Positions 51,623 through 62,277 of a stretch of DNA of 64,000 nucleotides are shown here, in pieces; within the stretch, counting starts at the first letter, position 1, and each line of letters begins with the position of its first letter. The notes beneath the pieces are model-generated. The model saw only the letters and a list, made by a program, of their open reading frames with translations, had not been told where the DNA came from and did no database searches. The DNA is from Mesorhizobium sp. (lineage in GTDB: Bacteria > Pseudomonadota > Alphaproteobacteria > Rhizobiales > Rhizobiaceae), in contig NZ_JAFKID010000010.1 in NCBI RefSeq assembly GCF_017306545.1, forward strand, positions 112,896-176,895, given 5' to 3'. The position numbers were made by a program, and so were the translations under genes.

Positions 51623-51728
51623 GCCGGCGCACGCTTTCGTGATCGCGCGCGGGCCGTTTCGTTCAGCTTCCCTTCATCTCGCCGGGAGCAGCGTTCGCCA
51701 TGGGGGTGGCCCATGGAGAACCATAGTC

Positions 51729-52004
51729 ATGCTCACGAGATCCCTTTTTTCCGCAACCCTTGTCGCTGGCGCGCTGATGGCGTCGGCCGGCGTTTCGTCC
51801 GCCGTGCCGATGGTGACACAGCCGGCGGCGGCGCCCGCTCCGGTCGAAACCGTCGGCTGGCGCTGCGGCCCCGGCCGGCACATCAACCGCTGGGGCCATT
51901 GTGTGCTCAGCCGGCCGGTCGTGCGGGTCGTGCCGCGCGCCCGCGTCTGGCATGGGAGATATTGGGCCCATCACCGCTGGCATCCGGGTTACTGGAGCCG
52001 GTAA
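51729..52004 (+). CDS. Small secreted His/Arg-rich protein with RCGPGRH motif
   Basis: The 91-residue product has a signal peptide (about residues 1-24) and a short mature part with Cys-containing RCGPGRHINRWGHCV and a His/Trp/Arg-rich tail (VWHGRYWAHHRWHPGYW). Many such small secreted proteins occur in rhizobia and none has a proven role. A hairpin CCATGGG-N5-CCCATGG (51698-51716) lies just upstream of the start. A terminator follows at 52028. Confidence 0.75.
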   Translation: MLTRSLFSATLVAGALMASAGVSSAVPMVTQPAAAPAPVETVGWRCGPGRHINRWGHCVLSRPVVRVVPRARVWHGRYWAHHRWHPGYWSR

Positions 52005-52027
52005 GCCGGCTTCCGGCCGCTTTCAGG

Positions 52028-52053
52028 CCCGCCGCGCAAGCGGCGGGTCTTTT
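52028..52053 (+). terminator. Terminator after the small secreted protein gene
   Basis: The 8-bp stem CCCGCCGC / GCGGCGGG has a GCAA tetraloop and is followed by TCTTTT. Confidence 0.85.
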
Positions 52054-52116
52054 GCAGGAAGCCGCTTGAACGGCCCTCGATTGCCGTCCCGGCAAAAGAT
52101 TGATATTGAGCCTTTC

Positions 52117-52233
52117 ATGGAAGAGCTTTTCGGCGACCCCGCCTACAAGAAGTTTGTGTTGCAGGACCGCAAGCGCCTGCCGGCACGCTTCTTCGCGCGG
52201 ATTTCGGGCGCACTGACCAGCCGACTCGGCTGA
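52117..52233 (+). CDS. Possible 38-residue peptide upstream of leuC
   Basis: An ATG at 52117 opens a 38-codon frame (MEELFGDPAYKKFVLQDRKR start) between a terminator and leuC. It is rich in charged residues and has no run of leucine codons, so it does not look like a leucine attenuator peptide. There is no strong ribosome binding site. It is listed only as a possibility. Confidence 0.25.
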   Translation: MEELFGDPAYKKFVLQDRKRLPARFFARISGALTSRLG

Positions 52234-52296
52234 CCGCAAGCCACCTTTCCGGGCATGTGTCCGCTTTTCCATTCTCAAATCGACGGATTACGAAAA

Positions 52297-53709
52297 ATGA
52301 GCGCACCGCGCACCCTCTACGACAAGATTTTCGACGACCATCTGGTCGACCGCCAGGACGACGGCACCTGTCTTTTGTGGATCGACCGCCATCTGGTCCA
52401 TGAAGTGACCAGCCCGCAGGCCTTCGAGGGCCTGCGCATGGCCGGCCGCAAGGTGCGGCACCCGGAAAAGACGCTGGCCGTGGTCGATCACAACGTGCCG
52501 ACGTCGGCCGACCGCAAGCTCGGCATCAACCGCAACGAGGAAAGCCGCATCCAGATCGCGGCGCTGGCGAAGAACGCCGCCGACTTCGGCGTCGAGTACT
52601 ATTCCGAAACGGATCGCCGACAGGGCATCGTCCACATCATCGGGCCGGAGCAGGGCTTTACGCTGCCGGGCATGACCATCGTGTGCGGCGACAGCCACAC
52701 CTCCACGCATGGAGCGTTCGGGGCATTGGCGCACGGCATCGGCACTTCGGAAGTCGAACATGTTCTCGCTACCCAGACGCTGATCCAGCGCAAGGCCAAG
52801 AACATGCTGGTGCGCGTCGACGGGCAACTGCCGGCCGGCGTCACCGCCAAGGACATCATCCTCGCCATCATCGGCGAGATCGGCACCGCCGGCGGCACCG
52901 GCTACGTCATCGAATATGCCGGCGAGGCGATCCGCTCGCTCTCCATGGAAGGGCGCATGACGATCTGCAACATGTCGATCGAAGGCGGCGCCCGCGCCGG
53001 CCTGATCGCGCCGGACGAGACGACCTTCGCCTATGTCAAGGACAAACCGCGCGCGCCGCAGGGCGAGGCGTGGGACGCGGCGCTCGAATACTGGAAGACC
53101 TTGAAGTCCGACGAAGGCGCGCATTTCGACAAGATCGTGGTGCTGGACGCGGCGAAACTGCCGCCGATCGTCACCTGGGGCTCCTCGCCCGAGGACGTCG
53201 CCTCCGTGCTCGGCGTGGTTCCCGATCCCGACGCCATCGAGGACGAGAACAAGCGCAATTCCAAGAAGCGCGCGCTCGACTATATGGGCCTGACGGCCGG
53301 CACCAGGATCACCGACATCGCGCTCGACCGCGTCTTCATCGGCTCCTGCACCAACGGCCGCATCGAGGACCTGCGCGCCGTCGCGGCTGTCGCCAAGGGC
53401 AAGAAGGTCGCGCCGACGGTCAACGCCATGATCGTCCCGGGTTCGGGACTGGTGAAGGCGCAGGCCGAAGCCGAGGGGCTGGACAAGATCTTCATCGAGG
53501 CCGGCTTCGACTGGCGCGAGCCGGGCTGCTCGATGTGCCTCGCCATGAACGACGACCGGCTGGCCCCGCACGAGCGCTGCGCCTCGACCTCGAACCGCAA
53601 TTTCGAGGGCCGACAGGGCTTCAAGGGCCGCACGCACCTTGTCTCGCCGGCCATGGCGGCGGCGGCGGCGATCGCCGGCCATTTCGTCGATATCCGCGAC
53701 TGGAAATAA
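52297..53709 (+). CDS. leuC: 3-isopropylmalate dehydratase large subunit
   Basis: The 470-residue aconitase-family protein starts [17 protein letters not shown] and holds the [4Fe-4S] cysteines in [12 protein letters not shown] (near 350) and [11 protein letters not shown] (near 410-413). Other family motifs are [21 protein letters not shown] and [16 protein letters not shown]. It acts with LeuD in leucine synthesis. The ATG at 52297 gives the usual N-terminus; the frame upstream to 52255 is rejected. Confidence 0.97.
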   Translation: MSAPRTLYDKIFDDHLVDRQDDGTCLLWIDRHLVHEVTSPQAFEGLRMAGRKVRHPEKTLAVVDHNVPTSADRKLGINRNEESRIQIAALAKNAADFGVEYYSETDRRQGIVHIIGPEQGFTLPGMTIVCGDSHTSTHGAFGALAHGIGTSEVEHVLATQTLIQRKAKNMLVRVDGQLPAGVTAKDIILAIIGEIGTAGGTGYVIEYAGEAIRSLSMEGRMTICNMSIEGGARAGLIAPDETTFAYVKDKPRAPQGEAWDAALEYWKTLKSDEGAHFDKIVVLDAAKLPPIVTWGSSPEDVASVLGVVPDPDAIEDENKRNSKKRALDYMGLTAGTRITDIALDRVFIGSCTNGRIEDLRAVAAVAKGKKVAPTVNAMIVPGSGLVKAQAEAEGLDKIFIEAGFDWREPGCSMCLAMNDDRLAPHERCASTSNRNFEGRQGFKGRTHLVSPAMAAAAAIAGHFVDIRDWK

Positions 53710-53778
53710 TCGTCCCGGTCGTTTCGGAGTGCAGATTCGCCGGTGCCATCGTCTCTCGGGGTTAATGGCGCCGGCATT

Positions 53779-53882
53779 TAAAGCGTGCCGCGGATAGTTC
53801 AGAGCCGCTCCGGACGTTTCAGGTTTTTTGATTTTACGCACGTCTTTGTCCCGAAACCGGAACCTCTTTCGGGAGACGCGTT

Positions 53883-53885
<3 letters not shown>
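53779..53885 (-). repeat. Type-B inverted-end palindromic element, copy 3
   Basis: It shows TTTTACGCACGTCTTTGTCC, CGAAACCGG and TTTCGGGAGACGCG in the order seen in copy 2. On the minus strand it starts TAGAACGCGTC at the stop codon of the ABC exporter gene. The 69 bp from the leuC stop to the element show nothing notable. Confidence 0.75.
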
Positions 53886-55682
<1,797 letters not shown>

Positions 55683-55802
55683 ATGCGTCTTCTCCAGCGA
55701 ACGTCCGGTGCCGGAACCGAAGCCCGGCGCGGCGGCCTCGTTGCGGCGGCCAAGCCCGGCCTGACTTGATTTGCCGGCCTCTTTCAGAATTACGTGCGGC
55801 GC

Positions 55803-55832
55803 CTTGAGATTCGAATCCGGCTGATGTATAGG
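55803..55832 (+). promoter_or_regulatory. Candidate promoter for rpmE
   Basis: CTTGAG (55803-55808), 18-bp spacer, TATAGG (55827-55832), with a leader of about 100 nt to the rpmE ATG. It matches the CTTGAC-N17-CTATAT trend of alphaproteobacterial housekeeping promoters. Confidence 0.35.
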
Positions 55833-55939
55833 CCGACTGACCGTTTTGAAGCCGTGGCTTTCCATAGCTGCGGCTTTGAGTTTTAGAAAGAGGCGAGATC
55901 GACGCAGGCCGTCGCCGCCATGCCAGCAGGACAGGACCG

Positions 55940-56161
55940 ATGAAGGCCGATATCCATCCCGACTACCACACCATCAAGATCGTCATGACCAACGGCACCG
56001 AGTACGAGACGCGCTCGACCTGGGGCAAGGAAGGCGACACGCTGAACCTCGACATCGACCCCTCGACGCATCCGGCCTGGACCGGCGGCCAGCAGACCCT
56101 GCTCGACCGCGGCGGCCGCGTCACCAAGTTCAAGAACAAGTTCGCCAATCTCGGCATCTAA
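55940..56161 (+). CDS. rpmE: Ribosomal protein L31
   Basis: The 73-residue protein starts [20 protein letters not shown] and ends [11 protein letters not shown], the alphaproteobacterial L31 form. It lacks the CxxC zinc ligands of the C+ type. It is part of the 50S subunit at the intersubunit bridge. It is divergent from the ABC exporter, with a terminator 24 bp after the stop. Confidence 0.96.
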   Translation: MKADIHPDYHTIKIVMTNGTEYETRSTWGKEGDTLNLDIDPSTHPAWTGGQQTLLDRGGRVTKFKNKFANLGI

Positions 56162-56184
56162 GCCGGGCCGACTTCGGAATTGAG

Positions 56185-56210
56185 AAACCCGCCCTTGTGG
56201 CGGGTTTTTT
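56185..56210 (+). terminator. Terminator of rpmE
   Basis: The 9-bp stem AAACCCGCC / GGCGGGTTT with a 5-base loop continues into a T tract. Confidence 0.87.
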
Positions 56211-56237
56211 GTTGGCTGGACCTGGCCTCGATTTACC

Positions 56238-56882
56238 TCAGTCGCCCAGCAGTTCGCGCAGTGCCATGCGCTTGTAGGTTTCGACCATCGCGTCTCCCTC
56301 CTGCCGCCCGACGGAGACGGCGAGCCGCACCGCCGCCTCGCCGAGTTGCCAGACGAAAAAAGCCGTTCGCTCGGCGGCCTCGCGCTCGCGGCCGGGCTGC
56401 GCGGCGAGCAGCGCCTTCGCCAGCAATGCGGCGCTGGCGCGGCTGTCGGCGAGTTCCAGCGCCCTTAGCGTCCTGTCGGCCTGCGTGCCCGACCAAATGT
56501 CGCGCATGACCGGCTCGGCCAGGAAAAGCGCATAATAGGTATCGACGAGGCCGTTGAAGGCGCTCCGAAAATCCTCGGTATCGCGCACCGGCGTCAGAGC
56601 CTCGGCAATGCAGGCACGGCCTTCCGCGGTGATGCGTTCCGCCAGCGCCCGGATGACGGCGCCCTTGTCCGGGAAGAACTGATAGAGCGAGCCGATCGGC
56701 ACGCTGGCGCGCTCCGCCACGTCCCGCATCTTCAGCGCGTCGGTGCCTTGCTCGGCGATCAGTTCGGAGGCAGCGGCCAGCATCCGCTCGACGCGTTCGC
56801 GGCTGCGCTGCTGGCTTGGCAGCCGGCGTGTCTCGGCAGCACTCCGCATCAGCGGTTGCACGCCGCGATCGCGCCCGTCCAT
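56238..56882 (-). CDS. TetR/AcrR family transcriptional regulator
   Basis: The 214-residue protein has an N-terminal TetR helix-turn-helix: RMLAAASELIAEQGTDALKM, then RDVAERASVPIGSLYQFFPDK (about residues 33-75), with the conserved GSLYQFFPDKG at the end of the recognition helix. The C-terminal ligand domain is not specific. It is divergent from a DUF1772 membrane-protein gene, which it probably represses. The ATG at 56882 is preferred over 56945, which would lie in the operator region. Confidence 0.92.
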   Translation of the reverse strand: MDGRDRGVQPLMRSAAETRRLPSQQRSRERVERMLAAASELIAEQGTDALKMRDVAERASVPIGSLYQFFPDKGAVIRALAERITAEGRACIAEALTPVRDTEDFRSAFNGLVDTYYALFLAEPVMRDIWSGTQADRTLRALELADSRASAALLAKALLAAQPGREREAAERTAFFVWQLGEAAVRLAVSVGRQEGDAMVETYKRMALRELLGD

Positions 56883-56897
56883 CGGCGTCTCCTCTGC

Positions 56898-56955
56898 TTG
56901 ACAGCCAGAATATGAGAGTTTATCACGTTTATCAAATATGAACATTACTCATATT
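56898..56955 (+). promoter_or_regulatory. Promoter and operator region of the TetR/DUF1772 pair
   Basis: A perfect -35 TTGACA (56898-56903) is followed after 17 bp by TATCAC (56921-56926). The inverted repeat AATATGAG (56909-56916) / CTCATATT (56948-56955) and the direct repeat GTTTATCA (56918-56925 and 56927-56934) overlay it, fitting a TetR operator. Confidence 0.5.
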
Positions 56956-57438
56956 ATGAAAGGATGCGCCGTGTTCGCACCGCTCTTTGCCGCCCTCACC
57001 GTGGCCGCCATCCTCGGCAGCGGACTGATGGCCGGCTTGTTCTTCGCCTTCTCGACGGCTGTGATGGCCGCGCTCGCCCGCCTGCCGGAAGGGCAGGGTG
57101 CAGCGGCGATGAACGCCGTCAATATCGTGATCCTGAATCCGGTGTTCCTCGCCGTCTTCATGGGCACGGCGCTGGTTTCGCTGGCGCTTGGCGCCAGGGC
57201 CGTCCTCGGCTGGAGCCAGCCGGGATCGGCATGGCTGCTCGCCGGCAGCCTTTTCTATCTGGTCGGAATCTTCGGCGTCACCGCCGTCTTCAACGTGCCG
57301 CTCAACGATGCGCTGGCGGCTGCGCCCGGCGATGCGCAGGCCTGGTCACGCTATCTCGCCGAATGGGTGCCGTGGAACAACGTCCGCACCCTTGCCGGCC
57401 TCGCCGCGCTGGCCTGTTTCGCCATGGTGCGGCAATAA
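56938..57438 (+). CDS. DUF1772 family membrane protein
   Basis: The product (166 residues from 56938) has four membrane helices and the DUF1772 hallmarks GSGLMAGLFFAFSTAVMAAL and a C-terminal W-x-PWNNVRTLAGLAAL motif. Fungal relatives are anthrone oxygenases; bacterial function is unknown. The start is uncertain: the ATG at 56938 lies within the operator, ATG 56956 is also possible, and GTG 56971 has an AAGGA 8 bases upstream and gives the most typical N-terminus. Probably controlled by the divergent TetR protein. Confidence 0.85.
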   Translation: MNITHIMKGCAVFAPLFAALTVAAILGSGLMAGLFFAFSTAVMAALARLPEGQGAAAMNAVNIVILNPVFLAVFMGTALVSLALGARAVLGWSQPGSAWLLAGSLFYLVGIFGVTAVFNVPLNDALAAAPGDAQAWSRYLAEWVPWNNVRTLAGLAALACFAMVRQ

Positions 57439-57446
57439 GGGGCGGC

Positions 57447-58016
57447 TCAGTCCTTGGCGCGCTCGACGTAGGAGCCGTCGGCGGTCATGACGACGATGCG
57501 CGTGCCGGCGGAAATGTGCGGCGGCACGGTGGTCTTGACGCCGTTCGACAGGACGGCCGGCTTGTAGGAGGACGAGGCCGTCTGGCCCTTCGTCACCGGC
57601 TCCGTCTCGACCACTTCGAAGACGGCCCGCTGCGGCAGCACGATGGCGATGCCGACGCCTTCATGGACAGACAGCGAAACCTTCATCTCTTCCTGGAGAT
57701 AGGGCGCGGCGTCGCCGATCACGTCCTCGGCGACGGTGATCTGGTCGTAGTTTTCCGGGTTCATGAAGTGGAAGCCTTCGGCGTCGCTGTAGAGGAAGGT
57801 GTGCTCGCGATCCTCGACATGGGCGCGCTCGACCTGCTCGGTGGTGCGGTAGCGCTCCGATACCTTCACGCCGTCGGAAATGCGGCGCATGTCGAGCTGC
57901 GTCACCGGCGTGCCCTTGCCGGGGTGGATGTTCTCGGAGAACAGGATGACGTAGAGCTTGCCGTCCTTGTCGACGACGTTGCCTTTGCGGAGCGAGCTGG
58001 CGATGACCTTGACCAT
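57447..58016 (-). CDS. efp: Elongation factor P
   Basis: The 189-residue protein has the three-domain EF-P form. Lys34 in the tip motif HPGKGTP is the residue that receives beta-lysine from EpmA, and the YMDPENYDQI-type segment is [16 protein letters not shown] relieves ribosome stalling at polyproline. It is divergent from epmA (87 bp between starts), which strongly supports modification by the EpmA pathway. Confidence 0.97.
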   Translation of the reverse strand: MVKVIASSLRKGNVVDKDGKLYVILFSENIHPGKGTPVTQLDMRRISDGVKVSERYRTTEQVERAHVEDREHTFLYSDAEGFHFMNPENYDQITVAEDVIGDAAPYLQEEMKVSLSVHEGVGIAIVLPQRAVFEVVETEPVTKGQTASSSYKPAVLSNGVKTTVPPHISAGTRIVVMTADGSYVERAKD

Positions 58017-58103
58017 GAAATGTCCCGAAGCGTTCGTTGTTGCGCAGGCCCTTAGCGCATCTTAAAGCCTATCGCCAGTCTTCCCCGCAGATTCCGGACA
58101 CCG

Positions 58104-59147
58104 ATGACTGAAGCTTCCCCCTGGTGGACCCCGCACGTCCATGCCGACCGCCGGCCCCGCCTGATGGCGCGCAACCGTATCGCCGCCGCCTTGCGCGGCT
58201 GGTTCGCCGAGCGCGACTTCGTCGAGGTGACGACGGCCGGCTTGCAGGTCTCGCCCGGCAACGAGGCGCATCTGGCCGCTTTCGCCACCGAGGCGATCGG
58301 GACGGATGGTGCGCGAAAGCCGCTCTACCTGCACACCTCGCCGGAATTCTCCTGCAAGAAGCTGCTGGCGGCCGGCGAAAAGCGTCTGTTCTCCTTCGGG
58401 CCGGTGTGGCGCAACCGCGAGCGCGGGCCGTTGCACCATCCCGAATTCACCATGGTCGAATGGTATCGCGCCGGCGAGACCTACGAGGCGCTGATGGCCG
58501 ACTGCGGCACCTTCCTGAAGCTGGCAGCCGAGCGCGCCGGCACGAAACGCTTCACCTTCCGGGGCCGCGAGGCCGATCCCTTCGCCGAGCCGGAGAAGCT
58601 GACGGTGGCGGAGGCGTTCGAACGTCATGCCGGCATCGATCTGCTGGCGACTGTTTCCGCCGACGGCTCGACCGATGGCGGGGCGCTGCGCGCGGCGCTC
58701 GGCGGCGCCGGCATCCGCAGCGCGCCGGACGACGGCTGGGCCGACCTGTTCAGCCGCGTCATGGTCGAGCGTATCGAGCCCAATCTCGGGCAAGGTCGCG
58801 CGACCGTGCTGTGCGAGTATCCGGTTTCGGAAGCAGCCCTTGCCCGGCCCAGCGCCCGCGATCCGCGCGTGGCTGAGCGCTTCGAGCTTTATTGCTGCGG
58901 CGTCGAGCTCGCCAACGGTTTTGGCGAACTGACCGACGCCGCAGAGCAGCGCCGGCGTTTTGTCCTGGAGATGGACGAGAAGGAGCGCGTCTATGGCGAG
59001 CGCTACCCGCTCGACGAGGATTTCCTGGCGGCATTGGCCGTCATGCCCGAGGCCAGCGGCATCGCGCTCGGCTTCGACCGACTGGTCATGCTGGCGACGG
59101 GCGCGGTCCGCATCGACGACGTGATCTGGACGCCGGTGGCGGAGTAG
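58104..59147 (+). CDS. epmA: EF-P lysine aminoacylase EpmA (GenX/PoxA)
   Basis: The 347-residue class II aminoacyl-tRNA-synthetase-like enzyme lacks the anticodon-binding domain of LysRS, which gives its short length. Motif 2 is FRNRERGPLHHPEFTMVEWY-like (VWRNRERGPLHHPEFT, near 115) and motif 3 is GIALGFDRLVML (near 320). It attaches beta-lysine to Lys34 of EF-P. The usual partner EpmB (lysine 2,3-aminomutase) is not seen next to it; a type-A repeat follows instead. Confidence 0.95.
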   Translation: MTEASPWWTPHVHADRRPRLMARNRIAAALRGWFAERDFVEVTTAGLQVSPGNEAHLAAFATEAIGTDGARKPLYLHTSPEFSCKKLLAAGEKRLFSFGPVWRNRERGPLHHPEFTMVEWYRAGETYEALMADCGTFLKLAAERAGTKRFTFRGREADPFAEPEKLTVAEAFERHAGIDLLATVSADGSTDGGALRAALGGAGIRSAPDDGWADLFSRVMVERIEPNLGQGRATVLCEYPVSEAALARPSARDPRVAERFELYCCGVELANGFGELTDAAEQRRRFVLEMDEKERVYGERYPLDEDFLAALAVMPEASGIALGFDRLVMLATGAVRIDDVIWTPVAE

Positions 59148-59187
59148 GGCGGTTCGAGTGAGCGCAAAAGCGCGATATGTTCGCGCT

Positions 59188-59302
59188 GCCCCTCGCCTGC
59201 CTGCCGGCATCCTCTCCCCGTAGACGGGAGAGGAGAGAAGCTGAAACGTCGGCAGTCTCCCTCTCCCCGTTTACGGGCAGAGGGTAAGGGTGAGGGGCGG
59301 CA
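59188..59302. repeat. Type-A double-hairpin palindromic element, copy 4
   Basis: It contains CCCCTCGCCTGCCTGCCGGC, TCTCCCCGTAGACGGGAGAG, CTCTCCCCGTTTACGGGCAG and GGTAAGGGTGAGGGGCGG. It fills the convergent gap between epmA and the SelW-like gene. Confidence 0.8.
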
Positions 59303-59323
59303 CAACCGTCCGCACCTCAAGCC

Positions 59324-59611
59324 CTAGCCCTTTTTCTCCGAATGCCCCAGTTCCCGATCGGGCCAGACCTGGTCGCGCACGCGGCGCTTCAGTTCGGCGG
59401 CATCCGGAAAGCCGCCGTCGCGCTTGCGCTCCCAGATCAGCTCGCCATCGCATTCGACCGTGAAAATGCCGCCGGTGCCGGGCACCAGCGCCACCTCGCC
59501 GATGTCCGGCCCGAAGGTGGAGAGCAGCTCCTGCGCCATCCAGCCGGCACGCAGCAGCCATTGGCACTGCGTGCAGTAGGTGATGACGACGCGCGACTTG
59601 TCTTCGGCCAC
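59324..59611 (-). CDS. SelT/SelW/SelH (Rdx) family protein
   Basis: The 95-residue thioredoxin-like protein has the family CxxC at its N-terminus (ITYCTQCQW; Cys13, Cys16), where eukaryotic homologues have Cys-x-x-Sec, and the following GTGGIFTVECDGELIWERK strand. Members are small redox proteins with unknown partners. It starts 8 bp after the yebC stop on the same strand and is probably in its operon. Confidence 0.9.
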   Translation of the reverse strand: MAEDKSRVVITYCTQCQWLLRAGWMAQELLSTFGPDIGEVALVPGTGGIFTVECDGELIWERKRDGGFPDAAELKRRVRDQVWPDRELGHSEKKG

Positions 59612-59619
59612 GGAAAGCC

Positions 59620-60372
59620 TCAGGCGGCGCTAAGCTTGGCCAGCGTCGCCTCGTCGACCTCAAAGTTGGCGTAGACGTTCTGCACGTCGTCGTCGTCTTC
59701 CAGCGTGGCGACCAGCTTCATCAGCGACTGCGCGCGCTCCTCGTCGACAGGCACGTTGTTCTGCGGCTTCCAGATCGCCTTGACCGATGCCGCTTCCCCA
59801 AGTGCCGCTTCCAGCGCCTTGGAAACGTCACCGATAGCATCGAAAGCGCAGTAGATCGTGTGGCCTTCCTCGTCGTCGCTCTCGACGTCGTCGGCGCCGG
59901 CCTCGATCGCCGCTTCCATCACCTTGTCGGCATCGCCCGCCGAAACCGGGTAGGTGATTTCGCCGGCACGGTCCCACATGAACGACACCGAGCCGGTTTC
60001 GCCGAGCGCCCCGCCGGCCTTGGTGAAGGCGGCGCGCACGTTGGAGGCGGAGCGGTTGCGGTTGTCGGTCAGCACCTCGACGATCAGCGCCACGCCGCCG
60101 GGACCGTAGCCCTCGTAGCGCACTTCCTCGTAGTTCTCGGCGTCGCCGCCGGAAGCCTTGTTGATGGCGCGCTGGATGTTGTCCTTCGGCATCGACTCCG
60201 CCTTGGCCGCCTGCACGGCGAGCCTGAGGCGCGGGTTCATCGCCGGGTCGGGCGTGCCGAGCTTGGCCGCGACGGTGATCTCGCGCGCCAGCTTGGAGAA
60301 AAGCTTCGACCGCATCGCATCCTGGCGACCCTTGCGGTGCATAATGTTCTTGAACTGTGAATGGCCGGCCAT
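59620..60372 (-). CDS. yebC: YebC/PmpR family DNA-binding regulatory protein
   Basis: The 250-residue protein starts [19 protein letters not shown], the canonical family start, and contains [34 protein letters not shown] and the WDRAG-ITYP segment. YebC-type proteins act as transcriptional regulators and have been reported to help translation of proline-rich sequences, which would fit the nearby efp/epmA; the link here is inference. The 170 bp upstream (60373-60542) hold no gene. Confidence 0.95.
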   Translation of the reverse strand: MAGHSQFKNIMHRKGRQDAMRSKLFSKLAREITVAAKLGTPDPAMNPRLRLAVQAAKAESMPKDNIQRAINKASGGDAENYEEVRYEGYGPGGVALIVEVLTDNRNRSASNVRAAFTKAGGALGETGSVSFMWDRAGEITYPVSAGDADKVMEAAIEAGADDVESDDEEGHTIYCAFDAIGDVSKALEAALGEAASVKAIWKPQNNVPVDEERAQSLMKLVATLEDDDDVQNVYANFEVDEATLAKLSAA

Positions 60373-60542
60373 GAAACCCCTATGGTCTGTTCGCGGCTAC
60401 CAAGCCGCCGGGCGTCCGCGAGGGCGCAACAAAAACAGCCTGGTATGTTGGTTGGGCAGCGGATTCGTCATGCGATCCGATGCTGGGAATGACGGGCTTA
60501 TACTGAAATCGGCAGAAAACGTCCAGCGCGGCCGTTTGCCGG

Positions 60543-60866
60543 TCAACCGTCCAGATCGGCCTTCAGCCGGTCGAGGATGCTCACGGCATGGGCGGCGTAT
60601 TCACCGATCCAGCGGTCGTGGATGCGTTTGATCGGCAATGCGTCGAGATGGTTCCAGCGCTCGCGCCCCTCGCGCTTCGCCACCACCAGTCCGGCCTCCT
60701 CCAAAACCTTGAGGTGCTGCATGACCGTGCAGCGGTCCATGTCGGAAAAGGTCTCGCACAGCGCGCCGGTGGTCTTCGGCCCGTCCCTCAGCTCGTCCAG
60801 CATCAGGCGTCGGCGCGGATGGGCCAAGGCTTTGAAAATACGGTCGTCCTGCGCTTTGCTTGACAT
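60543..60866 (-). CDS. ArsR family transcriptional regulator
   Basis: The 107-residue winged-helix protein carries the ArsR core: IFKALAHPRRRLMLDELRDG at residues ~10-29 and the recognition helix DRCTVMQHLKVLEEAGLVVA. No metal-binding cysteine pair is evident, so it is likely of the small-molecule or SRPBCC-linked type. It is divergent from an SRPBCC gene. Its start codon lies on the edge of the ATGTTAT-N6-ATAACAT palindrome, suggesting autorepression. Confidence 0.92.
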   Translation of the reverse strand: MSSKAQDDRIFKALAHPRRRLMLDELRDGPKTTGALCETFSDMDRCTVMQHLKVLEEAGLVVAKREGRERWNHLDALPIKRIHDRWIGEYAAHAVSILDRLKADLDG

Positions 60867-60889
60867 GTTATTTTTTTATAACATATGAT
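60860..60889 (+). promoter_or_regulatory. Promoter with embedded palindromic operator for the SRPBCC gene
   Basis: The -35 is TTGACA (60860-60865), the spacer is 18 bp and the -10 is TATGAT (60884-60889). The palindrome ATGTTAT-N6-ATAACAT (60865-60884) fills the spacer exactly, so a bound ArsR dimer would block RNA polymerase. Confidence 0.7.
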
Positions 60890-60904
60890 CGCCGCGATCA
60901 AGCA

Positions 60905-60910
60905 AGGAGG
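60905..60910 (+). promoter_or_regulatory. Consensus ribosome binding site deciding the SRPBCC start
   Basis: AGGAGG is 2 bases from the GTG at 60913 but 8 bases from the ATG at 60919, which makes 60919 the likely start. Confidence 0.8.
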
Positions 60911-60918
60911 CTGTGGAT

Positions 60919-61404
60919 ATGTCCATCGGGATCAGGGTTTCCGGCCGCATCGGCAAGCCGGCCGCGGAAGTGTTCGACGCTGTCGTCAATCCGAAAAAAC
61001 TGTCCGGCTACTTCACCACCATCAAGGGCGCCAGCGCGCCGCTGGTCGCCGGCACGACGGTGACGTGGTGGGGCTCGGTGCCGGTGGAAGTCGACGAGGT
61101 GGTGCCGGACAAGCGCATCGCGCTGCGCTGGGACGCGCCGGGCGAGGACGGCAAGCCCGCCTACAAGACGCGCATCGAGATGAATTTCGAGGTGCTGGAC
61201 GACGGCGGCACTTTCGTCACCATCGCCGAGTCCGGCTGGCACGAGGACGAGACCGGCCGCAAGAACTCCTACCTGAACTGCGAGGGCTGGGCGCAGATGC
61301 TGTCCTGCATGAAGGCCTATGTCGAATACGGCATCAACCTGCGTGACGGCTTTTATCCCAGCGAGATGCGTGGCGAACTGCCGACCGACGGAAACCGGAA
61401 ATAA
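60919..61404 (+). CDS. SRPBCC (AHSA1-like) family protein
   Basis: The 161-residue protein has the START/Bet-v1-like fold pattern of AHSA1 proteins: an N-terminal RVSGRIGKPAAEVFDAVVNP, central KRIALRWDAPG and the C-terminal GWAQMLSCMKAYVEYGI helix. Such proteins bind small hydrophobic ligands; ArsR-SRPBCC pairs are very common and the ligand is usually unknown. The start was set by the AGGAGG at 60905. It is probably repressed by the divergent ArsR protein. Confidence 0.9.
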   Translation: MSIGIRVSGRIGKPAAEVFDAVVNPKKLSGYFTTIKGASAPLVAGTTVTWWGSVPVEVDEVVPDKRIALRWDAPGEDGKPAYKTRIEMNFEVLDDGGTFVTIAESGWHEDETGRKNSYLNCEGWAQMLSCMKAYVEYGINLRDGFYPSEMRGELPTDGNRK

Positions 61405-61429
61405 CCGCCGCCCAGCCGGTCAGCGGCCT

Positions 61430-62194
61430 TCAATGGCCGCCGCCGCCCTTCGCCTTGCGGCTGCGCGCCAGCATGTTGAGCCCTTCGACCAGCGCGGAAA
61501 AGCCCATGGCGGCGTAGATGTAGCCTTTCGGCACATGGTAGCCGAAGCCGTCGGCGATCAGCGTCATGCCGATCATCAGCAGGAAGCCGAGCGCCAGCAT
61601 GACGATGGTCGGATTCCTCTCGATGAAGTTGGCGAGCGGGGTCGCCGCCAGCATCATCACCGACACGGCGACGATGACGGCGATGTACATGATGGCGATC
61701 TCGTCGGTCATGCCGACGGCGGTGATGATGGAATCGATCGAGAAGACCAGGTCGAGCAGCAGGATCTGAAAGATCGCGCCGGCCAGCGACAATTGCAGCG
61801 TTTTTGCCAGCGACGGATCGTCGTGTTCGGCCGGATCGACGGTGTGGTGGATTTCCTTGGTCGCTTTCCAGACCAGGAACAGGCCGCCGGCGATCAGGAT
61901 CATGTCGCGCCAGGAAAAGCCGTGGTCGAAGGCGGTGAAGACCGGATTGGTGAGCTGGACGATGAAGGAGATCGTCGCCAAAAGGATCAGCCGCATGACA
62001 AGGGCTGCCGAAATGCCGAGACGCCGCGCCGGCACCTGCTGTTCCTTCGGTAGCTTGTTGGTCAGGATGGAGATGAAAATCAGGTTGTCGATGCCGAGCA
62101 CGATCTCCAGCACCACCAGCGTCAGCAGCGCGGCCCATGCGGTGGGATCGTGGACGAAGGCGAAATAGGGGCCGAGGAAATCGATGAACGGCAA
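61430..62194 (-). CDS. TerC family membrane protein
   Basis: The 254-residue protein has seven membrane helices and the TerC motifs [16 protein letters not shown] (first half) and [18 protein letters not shown] (second half), each with an acidic residue in a helix. TerC/Alx/MntP-like proteins export manganese or take part in metal insertion for secreted enzymes; older annotations call them tellurium resistance. It converges with the SRPBCC gene with a 25-bp gap. Confidence 0.93.
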   Translation of the reverse strand: MPFIDFLGPYFAFVHDPTAWAALLTLVVLEIVLGIDNLIFISILTNKLPKEQQVPARRLGISAALVMRLILLATISFIVQLTNPVFTAFDHGFSWRDMILIAGGLFLVWKATKEIHHTVDPAEHDDPSLAKTLQLSLAGAIFQILLLDLVFSIDSIITAVGMTDEIAIMYIAVIVAVSVMMLAATPLANFIERNPTIVMLALGFLLMIGMTLIADGFGYHVPKGYIYAAMGFSALVEGLNMLARSRKAKGGGGH

Positions 62195-62277
62195 TGGCGT
62201 CGTCCCGGTCAGGAGGTGGCGGCGTCAGACAGGCTTCGGTTGACGGCAATTGGGTACGCGACCGGAAAACTTCAAGT

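Noticed and set aside
52117-52233. Leucine attenuator peptide upstream of leuC
   Set aside because: The 38-residue frame has no run of leucine codons, and no competing terminator/antiterminator structure was seen between it and leuC.
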